Shown here: in pieces, positions 32,109-36,979 of the stretch | Numbering within the stretch: position 1 is the first letter of the stretch | Layout: the number at the start of each line of letters is the position of its first letter | Source of the DNA: Ruminococcus sp. | GTDB lineage: Bacteria > Bacillota > Clostridia > Oscillospirales > Ruminococcaceae | Assembly (NCBI GenBank): GCA_017519415.1 | Contig: JAFWSI010000023.1 | Span: 1-36,979 of the forward strand | Direction of reading: 5' to 3' | DNA: 36,979 nucleotides | Notes under the pieces: generated by a model | Database searches by the model: none | Told to the model about the DNA's origin: nothing | What the model saw: only the letters and a program-made list of their open reading frames with translations | Position numbers and translations under genes: made by a program

Positions 32109-33707
32109 TTAAGATATTTCGATAGTGTATACACTGTTTTCAAGGAATGAGGGGTCCTCCCAGTACGCTCCCGACGAGGACAAACTCCAGGAATCCTCGA
32201 CATAATCCGGTCCGGGATTAGGACCGAAAATACCGAGCGCTATCCCCGTTCTCTCTGTCAGTCCCCCTTCTTCGTCATACCAATGGAAGTCCTCTATGCT
32301 GTCATTGAAGAACTTGTTGCCGTTATCGTAGCCCGAGACCAGATTGTAGCCGCTTGCGAGCCGCAGGACTCTCTGCCTGGTATCGCTGCTGTCATAATAG
32401 TCGCTGTTGATGCTGTACCTGAACTCGGGACCGTTCTGTCCCTCGGCTATCTCCGCATTACAGTGAAGTATTCGGACGCCGCCGTCGTAGTTTATCAGCT
32501 TATTCGGTCTGCCGTCAATAAAATATGCGGAATCATTGCCGTAACCCGTTATATACTCGATAAGGAAAAACTCGCTCAGGAAGCCTTTATCCTTATCGCG
32601 CGGTATTATCAGGCAGGACGGCTTATGCTGCATGGAACTGATCTCAAACGTACTCTGTTCACCCGTATATATCTGTATCTCGTCCTCAGCAAGCCAGCCG
32701 AGCATGAGCTTTGAAAAGGCGGAAAGATCTCCGTAGCCCTCGTCCATAAGCTCGCAGCCCGCATTTCCTACCATTCCGTCCGTACCGTAAAGATCATCAG
32801 CGGTGCATCTGTAATAATCGGGAAGTCCCATGGCATGGCACAGTTCATGTGCAAGCATATTGTTAAAGCCCGCAATGTCTCCGAAGGAGCTTATATTCAC
32901 GCAGTATGTACCCGGCTTTACTCCGTCATATACTCCGCTGCCGTAATAGGGCACCGAAAACGGCCACCAGTCGGGAATACCGTCATCGTCCCTGTCTATC
33001 TCCGACACCATGGTGGGGACTACTATTGTTACCGAATCCAGCACCTTATCGCCGTTGACGTCATATTCGTTATAATCTGTCTGTCCGTCATATGCCTCCA
33101 GCACCTCCTCAAGGAGGGCCTTTCCGTTATCCCCTTCATAGTGATCAATGGGATATTCTGCCGTATAATTGAAAACGTCGCCCGTCAGATGCATTCTTCC
33201 GTATGAGGAGCGCTCAAAAAAAGCAAAGACGCTTTCCAGAGGATATGCGCTGTTACAATCATTCTCGGGGCCGAAGCACACATTCTTCAGCACTTCCGCC
33301 GGATTATACACTTCAAAGTGATAGTCCGGAAAGTCCACCGCAAACATGAGTATGTGATTAATGCCGGTGCTCGGCAGCGAGGGAGACAACACACTTACCG
33401 GAGGGGTTATCAGCTTATCCTCATTATCAGCCGAGTTTCTGATCAGCAGCCGTTTCATCGCGGCAAGATCGAATACATCGAGCACTCCGTCCTTGCACAG
33501 ATCCGCTGCCAGCCAGTCATGGACATAAATATAAGGATAACCCGTCAGCCACTTCTGAAGCAGGACCACATCGGATATACTGAGCTTCCCGTCCCCGTTG
33601 ACATCTCCGTCAACAGCGGCTTTTTCAGCAGCCGCAGCCCCCGCTGCGGGAGCTGCCGCAAGACACATTGCCGCGGACAGTAACAATGCAAATATCCTTT
33701 TTAACAT
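32109..33707 (-). CDS. Secreted M6-like zinc metalloprotease with N-terminal dockerin
   Basis: 532 residues. The signal peptide ('MLKRIFALLLSAAMCLAAAPAAG') is followed at once by a dockerin (about residues 33-92) with loops 'GDVNGDGKLSISD' and 'ADLCKDGVLDVFD' in the R. flavefaciens style. The rest is a metallopeptidase domain resembling immune inhibitor A-type M6 enzymes. It has the zinc motif HELCHAMGLPD, an HExxHxxGxxD signature with Glu as general base, followed by a 'LYGTDGMVGNAGCELMDEG' segment. It should be a cellulosome-bound protease. A dockerin at the N-terminus is less common than at the C-terminus. AGGAGG precedes the ATG. No clear promoter was found in the roughly 50 bases between the upstream terminator and the gene; partial read-through from the DUF285 gene is possible. 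Confidence 0.85.
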   Translation of the reverse strand: MLKRIFALLLSAAMCLAAAPAAGAAAAEKAAVDGDVNGDGKLSISDVVLLQKWLTGYPYIYVHDWLAADLCKDGVLDVFDLAAMKRLLIRNSADNEDKLITPPVSVLSPSLPSTGINHILMFAVDFPDYHFEVYNPAEVLKNVCFGPENDCNSAYPLESVFAFFERSSYGRMHLTGDVFNYTAEYPIDHYEGDNGKALLEEVLEAYDGQTDYNEYDVNGDKVLDSVTIVVPTMVSEIDRDDDGIPDWWPFSVPYYGSGVYDGVKPGTYCVNISSFGDIAGFNNMLAHELCHAMGLPDYYRCTADDLYGTDGMVGNAGCELMDEGYGDLSAFSKLMLGWLAEDEIQIYTGEQSTFEISSMQHKPSCLIIPRDKDKGFLSEFFLIEYITGYGNDSAYFIDGRPNKLINYDGGVRILHCNAEIAEGQNGPEFRYSINSDYYDSSDTRQRVLRLASGYNLVSGYDNGNKFFNDSIEDFHWYDEEGGLTERTGIALGIFGPNPGPDYVEDSWSLSSSGAYWEDPSFLENSVYTIEIS

Positions 33708-33754
33708 GCTATTCCTCCTTTTGCCTTAATATCCCATACACGGACTGCTATAAA

Positions 33755-33796
33755 ACACCCCCTGAGCCGCACATCATTAACGGCTCACGGGGGTGC
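33755..33796 (-). terminator. Terminator of the DUF285 repeat protein gene
   Basis: CACCCCC(T)GAGCCG-type arm at about 33757-33771 pairs with CGGCTCACGGGGGTG at about 33781-33795. On the minus strand it is followed by TTTTATAG, about 15 bases past the stop at 33811. Confidence 0.8.
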
Positions 33797-33810
33797 TGTA
33801 ATTCATTATT

Positions 33811-35859
33811 TTACTGATTCTGAGTCTCGGGATGTGTCGAATAGTACTTTACAAATGCCTGAGTATCTCTGTAGTACTCATAAAGTATATTCGCCATAGC
33901 CTTGTTGCTCCTGCTGGAGCTCGGATTGGCGACTACACGGTAAGCCCATGACATAGGAAGGAATCTGTATTCCTTTCCGCCGTATGTTATGCTGTACTGT
34001 CTTGTCAGCTGTGTGGGAGTGATCTCCTTGAACTCGAAGCAGGCCTCTCCGTTGTAGCCTTCAACAGCAGTATACTTGTTCTTGTCGTCCTTTTCTCCTG
34101 CGCTCAGTCCGGGAATATACAGACGTGCGGCAAGCTTGGAGTTGAGAACGAGAGTGAGCTTGGCGTCGTTTGAATCAAATGAAGGTGCGATATTCGCGAT
34201 CTCATTTATATCGGCTGCATTATCCGATACAGCAGGTATCCTGCGCTCGCTGAAGTATGCCTTCGATACTCTGCCGTACTGCTTTATGGTATCCACGAGC
34301 TTCTGGAGAGTAGCTTCATTCGTATTTATCGCATTAAGGTAAACGTTTACGGAATAGCACTTCGTACCAATGAGCTTGTATTCCGAACCGTCCTTATAAT
34401 AAACGCTTGCTGTTATTGTTTCGCCCATGTTGTTTGCCGAAACATTTGCAGTAACGGAATAAGCACCGTCCTTCTTTGCAAGGGTGAGGTCCTTTCCTTT
34501 CTCTGCGCATTTGCCGCTGAATACTATCTTGTAGTTCTTGGCGTTATCATCATTTGCATTGCCTACATAGAAATTGACTCCGAGGCTGTCGGAAAGGGTA
34601 AGCGAAACGCTGCTTATGGGATTTTTCTTGAAGTAGCCCTTGCTGTCCGCTGAATCTATGCGTGCAAACTCCTTATCCGTATGCTGCGAGTCAACGACTG
34701 TGCCGCTGCCGCCCACGAGCGAAGAGCAGCCTGCGAACATATCGGGGCTCTTGATAACGGCGCTTGTATCCCATTTGCCTCCCGCATATATGGTCTCAAG
34801 CTTTTCATCGCCGTGGAACATGGAGTTCATATACTTTACTTTCTTGGTATCGAAGCTGCTGAGGTCAAGTGAAGTGAGAGACGAGCAGTCCTCGAACATA
34901 CAGAGCATACCGTCTACATTCGCTGTGTTGAAGCTTACGATATTGAGGAAAGCAAGCTTGTTGCAGCCTGTGAACATATAGTTCATATCATCAACGCTCT
35001 TTGTTACAAAATTGCCGAGATCAAGCTTTGTGAGCTGGTGGCAGTAATAGAACATATAGGACATATCCGTAACGCAGCTTGTATCAAAATCGCTTATCTC
35101 AAGGTCGGAAAGAACATAGCACTTGCTGAACATATTGTTCATATCCGTAACATTGCTCGTATCAAAGTTACTGAGATCCAGTGAGGTAAGAGCATAGCAT
35201 CTGTTGAACATATAGCTCATATCAGTAACACTGCTCGTATCAAAGTTGCTGACATCTACAGAAGTGATAGCTGCACAGCCTCTGAACATATAGGACATGC
35301 TTTTTACCTTGCTGGTATCAAAGCTGCTGAGATTGGGCAGAGTAAGAGACGAACAGTCAGAGAACATAAAGCTCATATCCTCGACCTTGCTTGTGTTGAA
35401 ATGGCTGAGATCCAGCGTTTCAAGACTTGCACAGCCGCTGAACATAAAACTCATGTCGATAACGTTTCTTGTATCGAACCTGCTGAGATCAAGAGTTGCA
35501 AGGCTGTGACAGCCGCTGAACATGGAGTTCATATTCGTTACCTTGCTTGTGTTCACATTTCCCAGCTTGAACTTAGTCATTTTGCTGAAGCTTGTGAACA
35601 GTGACTGACAGTTCGACGGAAAAACAGTATTATCTGCTACGATGACCTGCTCTGCATCGGCGTAATTCCATATTTCCTCCTTGGTAAAACTTCCGCTGAT
35701 AGTCAGTGTTTTCGATGCTGAATCGTAAGAGACCGTACCTGCTGCATCCGCAGAGATTTCGGGCCGGAACAGAGCAGCTCCGCCTGTTACCGCAGGCATT
35801 GTGCCTCCGATAATAGTGAGCGCAAATGCTGTTGCAGCCACTTTCTTCCAAAAATTCAT
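33811..35859 (-). CDS. Secreted DUF285/BspA-type repeat surface protein
   Basis: 682 residues with a signal peptide. Residues about 85-395 are roughly eleven copies of a 23-residue unit of the form 'LDLSNFDTSNVTDMNNMF' followed by a Cys-containing turn. This is the DUF285 (bacterial surface protein) LRR-like repeat known from Mycoplasma, lactobacilli and fusobacteria. A C-terminal region of about 260 residues has no family I can name; it contains 'GVNFYVGNANDDNAKNYKIVFSG' and 'MSWAYRVVAN'. There is no dockerin, LPXTG motif or transmembrane anchor, so attachment is unclear. The repeat gives strong 69-bp DNA periodicity, a likely site of copy-number change. AGGAGG precedes the ATG. Its probable promoter is the palindrome-bearing one at 36058-36086, giving a leader of about 190 bases. 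Confidence 0.85.
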   Translation of the reverse strand: MNFWKKVAATAFALTIIGGTMPAVTGGAALFRPEISADAAGTVSYDSASKTLTISGSFTKEEIWNYADAEQVIVADNTVFPSNCQSLFTSFSKMTKFKLGNVNTSKVTNMNSMFSGCHSLATLDLSRFDTRNVIDMSFMFSGCASLETLDLSHFNTSKVEDMSFMFSDCSSLTLPNLSSFDTSKVKSMSYMFRGCAAITSVDVSNFDTSSVTDMSYMFNRCYALTSLDLSNFDTSNVTDMNNMFSKCYVLSDLEISDFDTSCVTDMSYMFYYCHQLTKLDLGNFVTKSVDDMNYMFTGCNKLAFLNIVSFNTANVDGMLCMFEDCSSLTSLDLSSFDTKKVKYMNSMFHGDEKLETIYAGGKWDTSAVIKSPDMFAGCSSLVGGSGTVVDSQHTDKEFARIDSADSKGYFKKNPISSVSLTLSDSLGVNFYVGNANDDNAKNYKIVFSGKCAEKGKDLTLAKKDGAYSVTANVSANNMGETITASVYYKDGSEYKLIGTKCYSVNVYLNAINTNEATLQKLVDTIKQYGRVSKAYFSERRIPAVSDNAADINEIANIAPSFDSNDAKLTLVLNSKLAARLYIPGLSAGEKDDKNKYTAVEGYNGEACFEFKEITPTQLTRQYSITYGGKEYRFLPMSWAYRVVANPSSSRSNKAMANILYEYYRDTQAFVKYYSTHPETQNQ

Positions 35860-36057
35860 TTAAAAAACCCTCCTTTAATTTATAAAAATACGTCGGGGCG
35901 TTATCGTCCCAAGCGTTAATTATAAACGTATCTGAAAATAAAACGCTGTTATAATCAGATCTTGTTTCCCTGCATCACCTTTATTTTTTACCCCTTATAG
36001 CACAAATGATTGCTAAATTTTGAATGATTATTGTCGGTTTCATTAACAATCTATTAA

Positions 36058-36086
36058 ATTATAACAAATCAATATTGATTTGTCAA
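36058..36086 (-). promoter_or_regulatory. Consensus promoter with palindromic spacer, upstream of the DUF285 gene
   Basis: TTGACA (36081-36086) and TATAAT (36058-36063) with a 17-base spacer on the minus strand. The whole spacer is part of a perfect 20-bp palindrome (36064-36083). A protein bound there would block polymerase, so this looks like a repressed promoter. Confidence 0.7.
36064..36083. promoter_or_regulatory. 20-bp perfect palindrome, likely operator
   Basis: ACAAATCAATATTGATTTGT reads the same on both strands over its full 20 bases and sits between the -35 and -10 boxes. Dimeric repressors commonly bind such sites. The regulator is unknown; no second copy was noticed in the window. 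Confidence 0.6.
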
Positions 36087-36313
36087 GTATATTTGTGAAA
36101 ATGTGTTTTGTTTTTTTTGAAAACTTTTCCCTAATTATAGGTAAGAGCTTCTCCTGATAGTCATGCCGCAGCTCTGTATCGTCGGACTGACGGCTTACAG
36201 GACATTCATGACATAATATTATCAAAGTCATTCATTATCATAATGCGTAATCAGACACCTGACTGCTCATGAAATGCAATGAATACTTCAGTTCAGAACA
36301 GATGAATGATATG

Positions 36314-36341
36314 CCCTGACAAGCAGGGCGGGAAAGCCGCA
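36314..36341. repeat. Two adjoining small hairpins
   Basis: GCCCTG/CAGGGC (36314-36330) is followed at once by GCGG-GAAAG-CCGC (36329-36341), the two sharing two bases. There is no T-run. It may be part of a structured leader or a chance structure; it does not match a riboswitch I know. Confidence 0.3.
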
Positions 36342-36421
36342 AGAATAATTACTATCTGTATAAAATAGCAATAAATGATAAGAAACGTATATTTTTCACG
36401 CAAAATTAGACAAAAAATAAC

Positions 36422-36449
36422 TTGATTTATTTACCGTAAGTGTTATAAT
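36422..36449 (+). promoter_or_regulatory. Promoter of the GH11 xylanase gene
   Basis: TTGATT (36422-36427) and TATAAT (36444-36449) with a 16-base spacer, and TG one base before the -10 (extended -10). The leader is about 90 bases and contains a small CTGC/GCAG hairpin. Confidence 0.75.
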
Positions 36450-36547
36450 GAACATACATATAGATATATATTCACATTTGGGGGAATACTAAATTCCATT
36501 CTTATTACACTGCAAAAAATGCAGACAGAATTAAAGGAGTGATTTTA

Positions 36548-36979
36548 GTGCAAATGTCCAAAATCAAAAAGATCGTCAGCGGCTCCGTTTCAGCGCTGAT
36601 GATCGCATCGAGCCTCCCGATGATCGCCGGTGCTGCTGATCAGCAGACAAGAGGTAATATCGGCGGTTTTGACTATGAGATGTGGAATCAGAATGGTCAG
36701 GGTCAGGCTTCAATGAACCCCAGCGCAGGTTCTTTCACCTGCTCATGGAGCAACATTGAGAACTTCCTTGCCCGTATGGGTAAGAACTACGACAGCCAGA
36801 AGAAGAACTACAAGGCTTTCGGAGATATTTACCTCACTTATGATGTAGAGTATACGCCCAGAGGAAACTCTTATATGTGCGTATACGGCTGGACAAGAAA
36901 TCCTCTCATGGAGTACTACATCATAGAAGGCTGGGGCGACTGGAGACCACCCGGAAACGACGGCGAGAACAAAGGTACA
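36548..36979 (+). CDS. xynA: GH11 endo-xylanase, truncated by the window end
   Basis: The 144 visible codons encode a signal peptide ('SGSVSALMIASSLPMIAGA'-like) and the first half of a GH11 catalytic domain. Visible motifs are 'YEMWNQNGQGQASMNP', 'YDVEYTPRGNSYMCVYGW' and 'MEYYIIEGWGDWRPPG'. The nucleophile position is Glu122 (in 'MEYY'); the acid/base residue lies beyond the window. The enzyme hydrolyses internal beta-1,4 bonds of xylan outside the cell. It closely resembles what I recall of R. flavefaciens XynA, which continues into further modules and a dockerin. The GTG at 36548 has GGAG eight bases upstream; an in-frame ATG at 36554 is the alternative, with 14-base spacing. The 3' end is missing only because the window stops. 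Confidence 0.9.
   Translation, partial: MQMSKIKKIVSGSVSALMIASSLPMIAGAADQQTRGNIGGFDYEMWNQNGQGQASMNPSAGSFTCSWSNIENFLARMGKNYDSQKKNYKAFGDIYLTYDVEYTPRGNSYMCVYGWTRNPLMEYYIIEGWGDWRPPGNDGENKGT

Larger units (their letters stand above)
35860..36547. other. Long divergent regulatory region between the DUF285 gene and xylanase gene
   Basis: No convincing gene: the 62-residue minus-strand frame at 36043-36231 lacks a ribosome binding site and covers the promoter. The region holds the leftward palindrome-bearing promoter (36058-36086), a second leftward -10-like TATAAT (35919-35924) without a good -35, a small GGGACG/CGCCCC hairpin near 35895-35910, two adjoining hairpins at 36314-36341, and the rightward promoter at 36422-36449. 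Confidence 0.6.

Noticed and set aside
33811-35859. CRISPR-like array from the regular spacing of repeats
   Set aside because: The 69-bp periodicity is in frame and encodes the DUF285 repeat; there are no unique spacers.
36043-36231. 62-residue frame on the minus strand
   Set aside because: It spans a consensus promoter and palindrome, has no ribosome binding site and shows no protein-like pattern.
36290-36360. Cyclic-di-GMP-type riboswitch
   Set aside because: The adjoining hairpins and GGGAAAGCC segment recall it, but the conserved core does not match and the element lies upstream of the xylanase promoter.

Overview
The window looks like chromosome from a fibre-degrading, cellulosome-forming Ruminococcus, most likely R. 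flavefaciens or a close relative. Four secreted proteins carry type-I dockerin repeats. The truncated gene at the right edge encodes a GH11 xylanase whose sequence closely resembles what I remember of R. flavefaciens XynA. Promoters and ribosome binding sites are of low-GC Gram-positive type. No rRNA, tRNA, prophage or CRISPR array was recognised.

Layout. 1-180: a nested hairpin, probably a mobile-element end, and a terminator. 203-2683 (-): BspA-type leucine-rich-repeat protein with dockerin. 2971-4974 (-): class I lysyl-tRNA synthetase fused to a C-terminal tRNA-binding domain, with a perfect consensus promoter. 5289-7469 (+): dockerin protein with two GH11-like domains whose catalytic residues differ from the family pattern. 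7803-10747 (-): ECF sigma factor, membrane anti-sigma-like protein and dockerin protein in one operon, preceded by a leader or small RNA with a strong terminator. 11225-12169 (+): iron-sulfur flavoprotein. 12241-17876 (-): cobalamin riboswitch followed by a CbiK-like lipoprotein, a two-repeat lipoprotein and a BtuFCD-type ABC importer. 17987-31849 (-): fifteen-gene anaerobic (cobalt-early) cobalamin biosynthesis operon, cbiD-F-G-H-J-ET-A-cobT-U-S-C-cbiB-cobD-cbiP-cbiC. 32109-35859 (-): dockerin-bearing M6-like metalloprotease and a DUF285/BspA-type repeat protein. 36548-end (+): GH11 xylanase, truncated by the window.

The cobalamin genes cover most of corrin-ring elaboration (cobalt-precorrin-3 onward), a,c-diamide and cobyric acid formation, the aminopropanol arm (cobD, cbiB) and nucleotide loop assembly (cobU, cobT, cobS, cobC). 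No cbiL, no corrinoid adenosyltransferase and no uroporphyrinogen/sirohydrochlorin genes are present, so these must lie elsewhere if the route is complete. Only the transport operon has a recognisable B12 riboswitch. The biosynthetic operon starts from a perfect sigma-A-type promoter with a leader of about 60 nt and no riboswitch.

The most interesting points are: (i) the catalytically altered double GH11 dockerin protein; (ii) an extracytoplasmic CbiK-like lipoprotein paired with an unclassified two-repeat lipoprotein in a B12-regulated importer operon; (iii) a terminator-bearing leader/sRNA in front of the ECF sigma operon; (iv) a 20-bp perfect palindrome filling the spacer of a consensus promoter upstream of the DUF285 gene; and (v) the class I LysRS-tRNA-binding-domain fusion. 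All assignments come from reading the sequence; no database search was run.
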